A program made the translations under genes and the position numbers. Below the pieces are notes generated by a model that had not been told where the DNA came from, did not search any database, and saw only the letters and a list, made by a program, of their open reading frames with translations. From Lachnotalea sp. AF33-28 (lineage in GTDB: Bacteria; Bacillota; Clostridia; Lachnospirales; Lachnospiraceae), in the NCBI RefSeq assembly GCF_003477885.1, contig NZ_QUEE01000024.1:1-40355 (forward strand): 40,355 bases of DNA, in the 5' to 3' direction. Below, piece by piece: positions 24,460 through 32,722 of this stretch; positions within the stretch are counted from its first letter, which is position 1; each line of letters opens with the position of its first letter.

Positions 24460-25833
24460 TCAGGAATTTGTATGATAATGCGAAATCTTAAGCTCTCTTA
24501 CGATCATCAGGGCAGAAATCAGAGCTGCAGTCAGGTCGGCGATGGGGCCGGCGTAGAGGATGCCGTCAATGCCTATAAACAGCGGCAGAATGATGATCAG
24601 CGGGAGCAGAAACAAAATCTGCCGGGTCAGTGAGAGAAAGATACCCTTCATCGGCTTTCCAATGGCCGTAAAAAAATTGGACGTAATCGGCTGCAGGAAG
24701 TTGAGGAAGGTAAACAGCAGAAAGATACGGAAATAGCTTTCTGCAAATCGGAAATATTCCTCAGAACCGTTGCCGAACAGGGATATGATCTGTCTGGGCA
24801 GAAGCTGAAACATCAAAAAGGCCGCCAGGGATATGAGAAAACCGGAAAATATGGCCTTGCGGTAAGCCTCTTTCACCCGGGCAAATCTGCTCGCGCCATA
24901 GTTAAAGCTGACGATGGGCTGCAGGCCCTGGGAGATACCGATGACAAAGGAGAAGAATACCTGATTTACCTTGATGATGATGCCTGCGCAGGCCAGCGGA
25001 ATCGCTTCGCCATATACGGATAGCGCGCCGTAATGCGTCAGGGATTTATTCATGACGATCTGTACGATCATCATGGCCAGCTGGTTGCTGCAGGGCGCGG
25101 CTCCTAAGGAGGCGATCCTGCCGATATATCTGCCGCGGATTTTCAGATGCTCTCTGTGAATCGCGGCTGTACGGAAATGGCAGAGATAGTGGAAGGTCAT
25201 AAAGCCGGAAATGATCTGTCCGATGATCGTGGCGGCAGCTGCGCCGGCCATGCCCCATTGAAAGCCAAATACAAACAGCGCGTCCAGTACGGTGTTGATA
25301 ACGGCGCCGGTCAGATTGCAGACCATCGAGAATTTCGGATTTCCGTCGGCACGGATCAGATGTCCGCCGCCTGCAGTGAGAATCAGAAAGGGGAAGCCAA
25401 AGGCGGTGATTCTGGTATAGGTTCTGGCATATCCCATGACGTTATCCGGTGTCCCGAAAGCAATAAGCATCGGATCCAGAAACAGCTGAGTAAAAATGCA
25501 GAGCAAAACGCCGCAGCCAAACAGCATGACGGAGGCGTTTCCTGCGAAGTAAACGGCATCGTCCTTCTCTCCCCGTCCCATGGTCAGATTGAAGGCTGAG
25601 GCGCCGCCGATGCCAAACAGCAGGGCGATAGCGATGCAGGAGATGGACAGAGGAAAGGAGATGTTTGTGGCCGCATTGCCCAGTTCTCCCACACTTCTGC
25701 CGATAAAAAACTGGTCTACGATATTATAAAGCGCGCTGACCAGCATCGCGATAATGCTGGGAACCGCAAACTGCCGCAGAAGTTTCTGCACCGGCTCAGT
25801 ACCAAGCGGATTGGAAGTTATTTTTTCGTTCAT
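24460..25833 (-). CDS. MATE family efflux transporter
   Basis: A 457-residue membrane protein with about twelve helices in two homologous halves, the standard MATE/DinF-MepA size. Family features include V-D-Q-F-F-I-G-R-S-V-G near residue 40, a small-residue-rich region (A-A-A-A-T-I-I-G-Q) at about 200, and G-I-S-Q-G-L-Q-P-I-V-S-F-N-Y-G-A near 300. MATE proteins export drugs or metabolites using sodium or proton gradients; the substrate is unknown. An inverted repeat, TAGCATAA/TTATGCTA (25874-25898), lies in the divergent promoter region shared with yggS. Confidence 0.92.
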   Translation of the reverse strand: MNEKITSNPLGTEPVQKLLRQFAVPSIIAMLVSALYNIVDQFFIGRSVGELGNAATNISFPLSISCIAIALLFGIGGASAFNLTMGRGEKDDAVYFAGNASVMLFGCGVLLCIFTQLFLDPMLIAFGTPDNVMGYARTYTRITAFGFPFLILTAGGGHLIRADGNPKFSMVCNLTGAVINTVLDALFVFGFQWGMAGAAAATIIGQIISGFMTFHYLCHFRTAAIHREHLKIRGRYIGRIASLGAAPCSNQLAMMIVQIVMNKSLTHYGALSVYGEAIPLACAGIIIKVNQVFFSFVIGISQGLQPIVSFNYGASRFARVKEAYRKAIFSGFLISLAAFLMFQLLPRQIISLFGNGSEEYFRFAESYFRIFLLFTFLNFLQPITSNFFTAIGKPMKGIFLSLTRQILFLLPLIIILPLFIGIDGILYAGPIADLTAALISALMIVRELKISHYHTNS

Positions 25834-25869
25834 GTATTTTGCTCCGTTTCTTCATAAAGTGTATGTTCC

Positions 25870-25901
25870 ATTATAGCATAAACAGTTTAATTATGCTAAA
25901 A
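25870..25901. promoter_or_regulatory. Inverted repeat in divergent promoter region
   Basis: TAGCATAA (25874-25881) and TTATGCTA (25891-25898) are inverted around a 9-bp spacer. They overlap a minus-strand TATAAT (25875-25870) and a plus-strand TAAAAT (25896-25901), so both -10 regions are embedded in one symmetric site. An operator is possible. Confidence 0.4.
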
Positions 25902-25948
25902 TAAGATGAAAAATAACAGTGATACTCGACAGAAAGGGGACAGGTATT

Positions 25949-26635
25949 ATGATTAAGGAAAATCTGAAGAAAGTGGAAGCGCGGGTGGAAAATGCCTGCA
26001 GGCGGGCGGGGCGCAGCCCATTGGATGTGACCTTAATCGCAGTCAGCAAGACTAAGCCGGTATCCATGATCCGAGAGGTGATGGAGACCGGGATCGTGGA
26101 TTTCGGAGAGAATAAAGTGCAGGAGCTGTGCGATAAGACGGAGCAGATACCGGAGAAGCTGAACTGGCACCTGATCGGCCATCTGCAGAGAAATAAAGTG
26201 AAATATATCATAGGCAGGGTCTGTATGATCCATTCGGTGGATTCACTGCGTCTGGCGCAGGAGATCCAGAAGGAAGCGGACAAGCACCAGGTGAGTGAAG
26301 TCCCGGTGCTGGTGGAGGTCAATATCGGCAATGAGGAGAGCAAAGACGGCGTATCCCCGGAGAATGCGGCGGAATTGGTGCAGGAGATCGCTAAACTGCC
26401 TGCGGTCAGAGTCATGGGGCTTATGACGGTAGCGCCTTTTGTGGAGGATCCTGAGGAAAACCGGGAGGCTTTCCGGACCATGCGACGGCTGCGTGATGAG
26501 ATCGGGGCGCTTAGTATCCCCAATGTGCAGATGAAGGAGCTTTCCATGGGCATGACCGGTGATTTTGAGGTCGCTATAGAAGAAGGCGCCACCATGGTGC
26601 GGGTGGGCACGGCTATTTTCGGCGCCAGAAATTAA
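25949..26635 (+). CDS. yggS: YggS family pyridoxal phosphate homeostasis protein
   Basis: A 228-residue PLP-binding TIM-barrel protein (YggS/PROSC/COG0325). The PLP lysine is K34 in A-V-S-K-T-K-P. Other family blocks are F-G-E-N-K-V-Q-E, W-H-L-I-G-H-L-Q-R-N-K, V-N-I-G-N-E-E-S-K-D-G, L-M-T-V-A-P and S-M-G-M-T-G-D-F-E-V-A-I-E-E-G. The protein buffers cellular PLP and has no known enzymatic activity. The start at 25949 begins the conserved sequence. The HAD gene follows closely. Confidence 0.95.
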   Translation: MIKENLKKVEARVENACRRAGRSPLDVTLIAVSKTKPVSMIREVMETGIVDFGENKVQELCDKTEQIPEKLNWHLIGHLQRNKVKYIIGRVCMIHSVDSLRLAQEIQKEADKHQVSEVPVLVEVNIGNEESKDGVSPENAAELVQEIAKLPAVRVMGLMTVAPFVEDPEENREAFRTMRRLRDEIGALSIPNVQMKELSMGMTGDFEVAIEEGATMVRVGTAIFGARN

Positions 26636-26673
26636 AGCATCTAAGGCGGCACGCCGGAATAGAGAGGAAGACT

Positions 26674-27348
26674 ATGGTAAAAGCGGTGATATTTGATATG
26701 GACGGCACGATGATTGATACGGAAAGAGTATCGGCGGTGCTGTGGGAAAAGGCGGGGGAGGAGTTCGGCTACTGCATCGGCGAGGAAATCCTATGCCGTC
26801 TGCGTGGAACCAGCAGAGAAGAGGGCAGGCAGGCCATGCTGTCCTACTTCGGGGCAGAGTTTCCCTTCGATCAGGTCCGGGCAAGACAGCGGGAGATGTT
26901 TGATGCCAGGCTTAAGCAGGAAGGAATACCGGTCAAGGAAGGACTACAAGAGCTGCTTGCGTATTTGAAGGATCATGGCTGCCGCATCATGCTGGGCACA
27001 GCCACAGCGACGCCGAGGGTGAACTGGTACATGGAAGAACTGGGGATCGGCGGTTACTTTGACGGCATGATCTGTGGAGATATGGTGGCAAGGTGCAAAC
27101 CGGATCCGGAAATCTTTCTGACAGCGGCGGAGTTTCTGCACTTAAGGCCGTCGGAATGCATGGTGATCGAAGACAGCTTCAACGGTATAAGGGCGGCGTA
27201 TGCCGGCGGTTTTCTGCCGGTGATGGTGCCGGATCTGGCGGAACCCACACCGGAAATCGAGAGCATGCTGTATGCGAAATGCGATTCGCTGCTGGATGTG
27301 AAGGAACTGCTTGACCGGATGTGGAAAGAGGGTCTGCAAGAATCATAA
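26674..27348 (+). CDS. HAD family hydrolase (beta-phosphoglucomutase-like)
   Basis: A 224-residue HAD phosphatase of the subfamily with a helical cap. The nucleophile and acid are D8 and D10 in F-D-M-D-G-T-M-I-D-T-E. Motif II is in L-G-T-A-T-A-T-P, the motif III lysine is in R-C-K-P-D-P-E-I-F, and motif IV is V-I-E-D-S-F-N-G-I-R-A-A. The substrate is probably a phosphosugar; sequence alone does not separate mutase from phosphatase. It likely shares a transcript with yggS (38-base gap) and ends at a strong terminator. Confidence 0.93.
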   Translation: MVKAVIFDMDGTMIDTERVSAVLWEKAGEEFGYCIGEEILCRLRGTSREEGRQAMLSYFGAEFPFDQVRARQREMFDARLKQEGIPVKEGLQELLAYLKDHGCRIMLGTATATPRVNWYMEELGIGGYFDGMICGDMVARCKPDPEIFLTAAEFLHLRPSECMVIEDSFNGIRAAYAGGFLPVMVPDLAEPTPEIESMLYAKCDSLLDVKELLDRMWKEGLQES

Positions 27349-27350
27349 AT

Positions 27351-27399
27351 CGGCAGGATGCCGGCAGAACAGAACTGTCTGCCGGCATCCTGCCGTTTT
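27351..27399 (+). terminator. Strong intrinsic terminator
   Basis: A perfect 18-bp stem (27351-27368 with 27378-27395) around a 9-base loop is followed by TTTT. It begins directly after the stop codon of the HAD gene. Confidence 0.9.
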
Positions 27400-27471
27400 G
27401 TATGGTGCGCCCGGGGGCGCATGTCTGCCGGGCATCTTAAAGGCTATAAGGGGCATTTCATCCCAAGCGTG

Positions 27472-27500
27472 TTGCGCGGCGGCCGGACAGTTTATATAAT
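27472..27500 (+). promoter_or_regulatory. Promoter of LytTR/DUF3021 operon
   Basis: TTGCGC (27472-27477), a 17-bp spacer and TATAAT (27495-27500). A palindrome, GTAAGCTTAC (27506-27515), follows close to the expected transcript start and may be a regulator site. Confidence 0.65.
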
Positions 27501-27546
27501 ACGTATGTAAGCTTACAGTAAACAAATAACGAATAGGAGGCAGCCG

Positions 27547-27987
27547 TTGAAACTGACTGTGAATGAATGCCTGGACAACAAAGAGACGGAGATTGTGATC
27601 AACTGTTCCGTCATGGATCAGAGGCTGAAGCAGCTGATCAGATATATCCGGCAGTATACGTTTTCACTGGAAGGAATGCTGGGGGATGCGCGGCATATTG
27701 TCCCGCTGGAGGAAATCTACTACATCGAATCCGTGGATGGACGCACATTTCTGTACTGCGATCAAAATGTATATGAGAGCGGGGAGACCCTGGCCTTTTT
27801 GGAGAAACAGCTGGAAAGCAGCACTTTTGTGAGGGTGAGTAAAAACTGCATACTGAATCTGTCTCTGCTGGAAAGCCTGCGCTCCTTTTTGAATCACAGG
27901 ATAGAGGCGACTATGAAAAACGGCGAGCGGCTGATGGTCACCAGAAATTACCTGGAGCAGTTCAAGATGAGAGTCGGTGAGCTGTAG
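27547..27987 (+). CDS. LytTR domain transcriptional regulator
   Basis: A 146-residue protein with an N-terminal extension of about 45 residues and a C-terminal LytTR DNA-binding domain (I-V-P-L-E-E-I-Y-Y-I-E-S-V-D-G-R-T, then F-V-R-V-S-K-N-C-I-L-N and R-L-M-V-T-R-N-Y). The start is TTG at 27547, 6 bases after AGGAGG. No receiver domain is present, so it is not a two-component regulator. Its partner gene encodes a DUF3021 membrane protein. Such pairs (LytTR regulatory systems like HdrRM and BrsRM of streptococci) have the membrane protein hold the regulator inactive. Confidence 0.92.
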   Translation: MKLTVNECLDNKETEIVINCSVMDQRLKQLIRYIRQYTFSLEGMLGDARHIVPLEEIYYIESVDGRTFLYCDQNVYESGETLAFLEKQLESSTFVRVSKNCILNLSLLESLRSFLNHRIEATMKNGERLMVTRNYLEQFKMRVGEL

Positions 27988-28009
27988 ACGCCGGCTGTCA
28001 GGGAAAACC

Positions 28010-28057
28010 GGAAGCACACTGAAAGTTCGAGGGTCATCAACCTGCGGTGGGTGACAT
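28010..28057 (+). repeat. Two-hairpin leader repeat, copy B
   Basis: The second hairpin (28033-28055) matches copy A with 2 changes in 23 bases. The first part (GGAAGCACACTGAA, 28010-28023) is conserved in sequence, but its right arm has decayed. The copy fills the gap between the LytTR and DUF3021 genes and ends 20 bases before the DUF3021 start. Confidence 0.7.
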
Positions 28058-28075
28058 GGAAAGTGAGGAAAATTT

Positions 28076-28489
28076 ATGGAATCAATCAGAAAGTATTATA
28101 TTCCTAACGCATGTATCAGCTTTACCATACTGGTTTTGTTTCAGTCTGCCGTCAATGCGCTTCGCGGCCGGGACGGCGCCGGTTTCGGCCGGTTCTGCCT
28201 GGAAGTCGGCCTGTGCATTCTGCTGGTCTGCGCAGTCGACTTCATTGTGGAACGCTTCAGTTTCCGAAGCGTCCGCGGAATGCTCGCAGGCAAATACATT
28301 GCGGAATGCGCCGCCATGCTCCTTTTTGGGTTCCTCTTTGGATGGTTTGAAGCGGGAGCGGCGGGCATTCTGGAGCCGGTTCTGCTGTTTTCATGTGTGT
28401 TTGCCGCCATTAATTACCGTGTGCACAGCATGAACCGCCGCGAAGAAGAAAAGCTGAACCGCATCATCCGTGAAAAGCTGGGCAGGTAA
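28076..28489 (+). CDS. DUF3021 family membrane protein
   Basis: A 137-residue membrane protein with four predicted helices (I-S-F-T-I-L-V-L-F; L-C-I-L-L-V-C-A-V-D-F; A-A-M-L-L-F-G-F-L-F-G-W; V-L-L-F-S-C-V-F-A-A-I-N-Y) and a charged C-terminal tail (R-R-E-E-E-K-L-N-R). This length and topology match DUF3021 proteins encoded after LytTR regulators, which they are thought to sequester at the membrane. GTGAGG lies upstream. The gene is separated from the LytTR gene by 88 bases holding the leader repeat. Confidence 0.85.
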   Translation: MESIRKYYIPNACISFTILVLFQSAVNALRGRDGAGFGRFCLEVGLCILLVCAVDFIVERFSFRSVRGMLAGKYIAECAAMLLFGFLFGWFEAGAAGILEPVLLFSCVFAAINYRVHSMNRREEEKLNRIIREKLGR

Positions 28490-28496
28490 TGGGTTT

Positions 28497-29699
28497 TTAG
28501 CGTTCTTCAAGGACCTGAAAGATGTAAAACTTCAGATAATAGGATTCATCCGCCGCCCAGAGGATCGGATGGTCCGGTGCCTGAGTGCGAAATTCTACCT
28601 GCCTTAACCTGCGGTGGGCGCTCCTTGCGGCTTCACGGATGGTTTTGGCAAACAGCTCGGGATCCATGAAGTGGGAGCAGGAGCAGGTGGCAAGAAATCC
28701 GCCGTTTTTCACGAGCTTCATGCCGCGCAGATTGATTTCACGGTAGCCTTTTACCGCATTTTTCACTGTGCTGCGCGATTTGGTGAAAGCGGGGGGATCC
28801 AGAATCACGACATCATAGGTTTCGCCGTCCTGCTCCAGCTTCGGCAGCAGTTCGAACACATCGGCGCAGCAAAAGCTCACGCGGTCCTCCAGGCGGTTTA
28901 GCGCGGCATTTTCACGGGCCTGCGCGATACCGAGTTCAGAGGCGTCCACGCCCAGCACCTCGGCTGCGCCGGCTATCCCGGCGTTTAATGCAAAGGATCC
29001 GGTGTGGGTGAAGCAGTCCAGCACGCGTTTGCCGGGACAGAGTTTCTGTATGGCCGCACGGTTGTATTTCTGATCCAGGAAAAATCCGGTCTTCTGGCCA
29101 TCCTGGATGTCCACCAGATAGCGGACGCCGTTTTCTAATATCTCCACCTTAGTATCAAAGGGATCTCCGATAAAACCCTTATATCTTTCCATGCCCTCCT
29201 GCAGACGGACCTTAGCATCGCTTCGCTCATAGACTCCGCGTATTTGGATGCCGTCTTCGGCCAGGACCTTTTTCAGAGCGTCTATGACGGTAAGCTTGAG
29301 GCGGTCGATTCCCAGAGCCAGGGATTCCACCACCAGACAGTCGGAAAATTTATCGATCACGAGCCCCGGAAGAAAATCTGCTTCCCCAAAGACCAGGCGG
29401 CAGCTGGTGGTATCCACGGTCTGTCTGCGGTATTCCCAGGCATTTCGGACGCGCATTTCCAGAAAAGCGTCATCTATGACCGCACCGCGGTCACGGGACA
29501 TCAGGCGGACCGTAATCTTGGAGCGGGTATTTATAAAACCGTATCCGAGAAAATAGCCGTCGAAGTCCACAATATTTACCATATCGCCGTTTTGAAAGCT
29601 GCCGGTGATACCGGCAATTTCGTTGTCATATACCCACATGCCGCCGACCTTCAGGGTGCGGCCCTCCCCTTTTTTCAGTGTGACAGTCCCAGAATACAT
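28497..29699 (-). CDS. rlmI: Class I SAM-dependent rRNA methyltransferase, RlmI-like
   Basis: A 400-residue enzyme related to RlmI, which makes 5-methylcytosine in 23S rRNA. The N-terminal PUA domain (about 1-75) begins V-T-L-K-K-G-E-G-R and includes W-V-Y-D-N-E-I. The middle domain leads to the Rossmann methyltransferase fold with V-L-D-C-F-T-H-T-G-S-F, G-V-D-A-S, L-D-P-P-A-F-T-K-S and A-T-C-S-C-S-H, the last containing the candidate catalytic cysteine. The start at 29699 is chosen because AAGGAGA lies 9 bases before it and it matches the usual N terminus; a longer frame starts at 29759. Its exact target base is inferred from family. Confidence 0.9.
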   Translation of the reverse strand: MYSGTVTLKKGEGRTLKVGGMWVYDNEIAGITGSFQNGDMVNIVDFDGYFLGYGFINTRSKITVRLMSRDRGAVIDDAFLEMRVRNAWEYRRQTVDTTSCRLVFGEADFLPGLVIDKFSDCLVVESLALGIDRLKLTVIDALKKVLAEDGIQIRGVYERSDAKVRLQEGMERYKGFIGDPFDTKVEILENGVRYLVDIQDGQKTGFFLDQKYNRAAIQKLCPGKRVLDCFTHTGSFALNAGIAGAAEVLGVDASELGIAQARENAALNRLEDRVSFCCADVFELLPKLEQDGETYDVVILDPPAFTKSRSTVKNAVKGYREINLRGMKLVKNGGFLATCSCSHFMDPELFAKTIREAARSAHRRLRQVEFRTQAPDHPILWAADESYYLKFYIFQVLEER

Positions 29700-29800
29700 C
29701 AGGCAGATCTCCTTTACTTGTTCTGCATTCATCTTAGGTGAAAGTGGCTGTGCTGTCAAGAAATATCAAAATTCTGATAATAATGCCGCCATTTATAGAA

Positions 29801-29828
29801 TTGCCATTCGCTGAAAATGTGCTATGAT
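29801..29828 (+). promoter_or_regulatory. Promoter of rhamnogalacturonan lyase gene
   Basis: TTGCCA (29801-29806), a 16-bp spacer and TATGAT (29823-29828), about 50 bases before the start codon at 29883. Confidence 0.6.
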
Positions 29829-29882
29829 GGTAACGGACTTATCCATATATGAAAAAGAGGAAATGAGAAGAGAGGAGACAGC

Positions 29883-32306
29883 ATGATTTCAAATGTAAAC
29901 TTTACGGAGGTTACGGAATCCAAAGTAACTTTATCCTGGGAAGGCGGGCCGGCGGACTGCTACCGGATCTATTGGGCGGACGCGGATTATCCGACGATGC
30001 GGTATGCCTTTATTGGGGAAACCAAAGAGCCGCGGTATGAACTGAACCGGTCTGCCCATGTTCCCCATTTTATAAAAATATCTGCGGTGAAGGACGGTGT
30101 GGAAGGGGAACTGTCCCAGACGTACCGCACTCCGATCAAAAAAGTGTTTCATGAACAGCTGGAGAAACTCTCCCGCGGACTGATTGCCGTGAAAACGCAG
30201 CAGGGCGTTTTTTTAAGCTGGAGACTCATGCTTGAGGAAGTGAGCGGCCATACACAGACCGGTCTTAGCGGGACAGATTTCATCGTATACAAAAACGGCA
30301 GAAAGCTCGCCAGAGTGACGGACAGCACGAATTATGAGGATGCGGGCGGAACCATGGAGGATTCCTATAGCGTGGCGCCTGTAAACGGAGACAATGCAGG
30401 GGAACCCTGTGACGCGGTGAAGCCCTGGACTTCCGGGGAGAACTACATAGACATCCCGCTGCGCCGTCCGGAAGGAGGCATAACTCCTGCCGGCACAGCC
30501 TATGAGTATAACGCCGGGGACATGAGCGTGGGTGACGCGGACGGGGACGGAGAATACGAATACTATGTGAAATGGGATCCGAGCAATGCGAAGGATGTTT
30601 CCCATAAAGGCTATACAGGCCCGGCCTTCATCGACTGCTATAAGCTGAACGGCAGGCTTTTGTGGCGGCTGGAACTGGGGAAAAATGTCCGTGCCGGCAG
30701 CCATTACACGCAGTTTATGGTCTATGATTTCGACGGTGACGGCAGGGCGGAGATGGCGGTAAAGACCGCGCCGGGAACCAGGATCACCCATTATCGTGAA
30801 GACGGTACGGTGCTGTCCTCCGAATATATCACACTGCCTGAAGAGGATGTGAAGAAGGGAATCAGCCATGAGGACAATTTTGTCTGCAGCGCAGAGGGCT
30901 ACCGCGCACATCTGGCGAAGCTTTTCCGGTCATGGCACATGCATCCGGAGGTGAGGGCAGGCCATTGGCCCGCTACATTGGAAGAGTGCTTTAACAGAGA
31001 ACCGGAATATTCCTATCCTCTTTCTAAGAAGGATGCGGAGGCTCTTGCGGATTATTTCATCCATGAATTTGCACCTTCCCGCAGCCCGAAAAACCAGCTG
31101 GATAATTTTGAGGGTTTTGTATATGACAGCCCCGAGTATCTGACCATGTTTTCCGGAGATGGGCATGAACTGGAGACCGTACGCTATCCCCATGACAGGG
31201 TGGACGACGGACTGATGTGGGGGGATTACGCTACAAGAAGGATCGAGCCCTGTAACCGCGTGGACCGTTTCCTCACAGGGGTGGCCTATCTGGACGGGGA
31301 GCATCCCTATCTTCTGGCTTGCCGCGGCTATTATACGAGAACCTGCATCGCGGCCTACCGGTTTGCGGAGGGGCATTTCCAGGAGTATTTTAAGATTGAT
31401 TCCGGTTTTATGCCGATGAGCAACCCGTTTACTGACGATCCCCACAGCAGGAAGGGAACAGATCCTGTATACGGCATACTCTGCGGTCAGGGAAACCACA
31501 GCCTGGCAACGGCGGATGTGGACGGAGACGGCTGCCAGGAGATCATATACGGCGCGGCTGTGATTGACCATGACGGAAGTGTGCTCTACAGCCTGTACGG
31601 CTATCTGCCCGATGGCACATATACGAAATTCGGGCATGGCGACGCCATGCACACCGGGAAGATCGATCCGGACCGCCCGGGGCTGCAGACCTTCAGTGTG
31701 TATGAAAATGGGACGCGGGCGCCTTACGGCTATGCGCTTAGGGATGCGGGAACCGGTGAGGTGATCTTTGGCGAGCCGGGCTTTAAGGATCTGGGCCGCT
31801 GTATGGTCGGAGATGTGGATCCTAGCACGAGGGGGCTGCAGGTATGGGTGGATAAAATGTATTCCTGCACGGGCCAGGTGCTGGATCTTCCGCTCCTGGG
31901 AACGAACCAGTCCATCCGCTGGGCCGCGGATATGAGCACACAAATCATTGACAGCGGGCACCGGTATGAAGAGTATAACGGGCAGATCTCCGACCTCACC
32001 CATGGGGTGATGCTGGATCCGGAGGGCGTGACCACCAACAACAGCACCAAAGGAAATCCCTGCCTGGTAGCGGATCTGTTCGGAGATTTCCGGGAGGAGA
32101 TATGTCTGCGCAAGACCGACAGCTCCGCCATCCGCATTTTTACCAATACGGAAATCACGGCGCACAAGCTGTTTACGCTGATGCACGATACCCAGTACAG
32201 AACTTCGGTGGCATGGCAGAACAACTGCTATAACCAACCCGGATATACGAAATTCTATTATGCCAGCGATATGGATTGGGCTTATGTGCTGCCGGCGCTG
32301 CTGTGA
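29883..32306 (+). CDS. Rhamnogalacturonan lyase, polysaccharide lyase family 11
   Basis: This cleaves the rhamnose-galacturonate backbone of pectic rhamnogalacturonan-I by beta-elimination. Two fibronectin-type segments (about 1-90 and 95-195) precede the PL11 beta-propeller, which begins P-L-R-R-P-E-G-G. Calcium-type loops G-D-A-D-G-D-G, Y-D-F-D-G-D-G-R-A-E and A-D-V-D-G-D-G are visible, as are family blocks N-R-V-D-R-F-L-T-G-V-A-Y-L-D-G and G-H-G-D-A-M-H. It is longer than B. subtilis YesW (about 610 residues), from the extra N-terminal domain and an insertion near residues 330-410. No signal peptide is present, so it probably acts on imported oligosaccharides. The GH105-like enzyme at 35271 would process its unsaturated products. 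Confidence 0.93.
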   Translation: MISNVNFTEVTESKVTLSWEGGPADCYRIYWADADYPTMRYAFIGETKEPRYELNRSAHVPHFIKISAVKDGVEGELSQTYRTPIKKVFHEQLEKLSRGLIAVKTQQGVFLSWRLMLEEVSGHTQTGLSGTDFIVYKNGRKLARVTDSTNYEDAGGTMEDSYSVAPVNGDNAGEPCDAVKPWTSGENYIDIPLRRPEGGITPAGTAYEYNAGDMSVGDADGDGEYEYYVKWDPSNAKDVSHKGYTGPAFIDCYKLNGRLLWRLELGKNVRAGSHYTQFMVYDFDGDGRAEMAVKTAPGTRITHYREDGTVLSSEYITLPEEDVKKGISHEDNFVCSAEGYRAHLAKLFRSWHMHPEVRAGHWPATLEECFNREPEYSYPLSKKDAEALADYFIHEFAPSRSPKNQLDNFEGFVYDSPEYLTMFSGDGHELETVRYPHDRVDDGLMWGDYATRRIEPCNRVDRFLTGVAYLDGEHPYLLACRGYYTRTCIAAYRFAEGHFQEYFKIDSGFMPMSNPFTDDPHSRKGTDPVYGILCGQGNHSLATADVDGDGCQEIIYGAAVIDHDGSVLYSLYGYLPDGTYTKFGHGDAMHTGKIDPDRPGLQTFSVYENGTRAPYGYALRDAGTGEVIFGEPGFKDLGRCMVGDVDPSTRGLQVWVDKMYSCTGQVLDLPLLGTNQSIRWAADMSTQIIDSGHRYEEYNGQISDLTHGVMLDPEGVTTNNSTKGNPCLVADLFGDFREEICLRKTDSSAIRIFTNTEITAHKLFTLMHDTQYRTSVAWQNNCYNQPGYTKFYYASDMDWAYVLPALL

Positions 32307-32369
32307 CAGAAAGAGCGGATTGGAATAAGACTGCGTAATGACAATGGATAATTTGTTTTAGGGGACCAC

Positions 32370-32663
32370 ATGAAGAAATGGATAAAGGAAGACTGGGAAT
32401 TTGAAATCACGGTCACAAAGGGGCAGTTTGATCAGTGCAGGATGGGATTTGAAACGGGTGACCGGTTTATGTGTACCTATGCCTGCCCGGACGGATTCTG
32501 TCCGAAGACAATGCCTGTTTTGCATACGCTGTGTGAAATAGCGCGCTGCGGTGGCAATTATAGGCTGCGGGGCAGTGACAGAGACTGGGAGATTGATTTT
32601 CCCTGTGCGGACGGTGCCATAGAATTTCGCTTAACTGCGAGGCATTTGGATGGCGTCCAGTGA
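32370..32663 (+). CDS. TIGR04076 family protein
   Basis: A 97-residue soluble protein. The pattern G-D-R-F with conserved cysteines (C-T-Y-A-C-P-D-G-F-C-P-K) and the middle L-C-E-I-A-R match the small TIGR04076 family of anaerobes, whose function is not known. Four cysteines in a short span suggest metal binding. It follows the PL11 gene by about 60 bases and ends at a terminator. Confidence 0.8.
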   Translation: MKKWIKEDWEFEITVTKGQFDQCRMGFETGDRFMCTYACPDGFCPKTMPVLHTLCEIARCGGNYRLRGSDRDWEIDFPCADGAIEFRLTARHLDGVQ

Positions 32664-32668
32664 AGTAA

Positions 32669-32701
32669 AAAAGCCAGGTGATTGATGTCGCCTGGCTTTT
32701 T
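32669..32701. terminator. Bidirectional terminator
   Basis: AAAAGCCAGG (32669-32678) pairs with CCTGGCTTTT (32691-32700) around a 12-base loop, with A/T-runs on both sides. It lies between the convergent TIGR04076 and sugar kinase genes. Confidence 0.88.
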
Positions 32702-32722
32702 GCGTGGTGCGCTTTAAATTTA

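Noticed and set aside
28606..28618. AACCTGCGGTGGG, a 13-base match to leader repeat copy B
   Set aside because: It lies inside the RlmI-like coding sequence, lacks the paired arms of the hairpin, and encodes ordinary residues, so it is probably chance.
30930..32237. 435-residue open frame on the minus strand
   Set aside because: It lies wholly antisense to the PL11 lyase gene, has no ribosome binding site or recognisable domain, and is explained by codon bias of the real gene.
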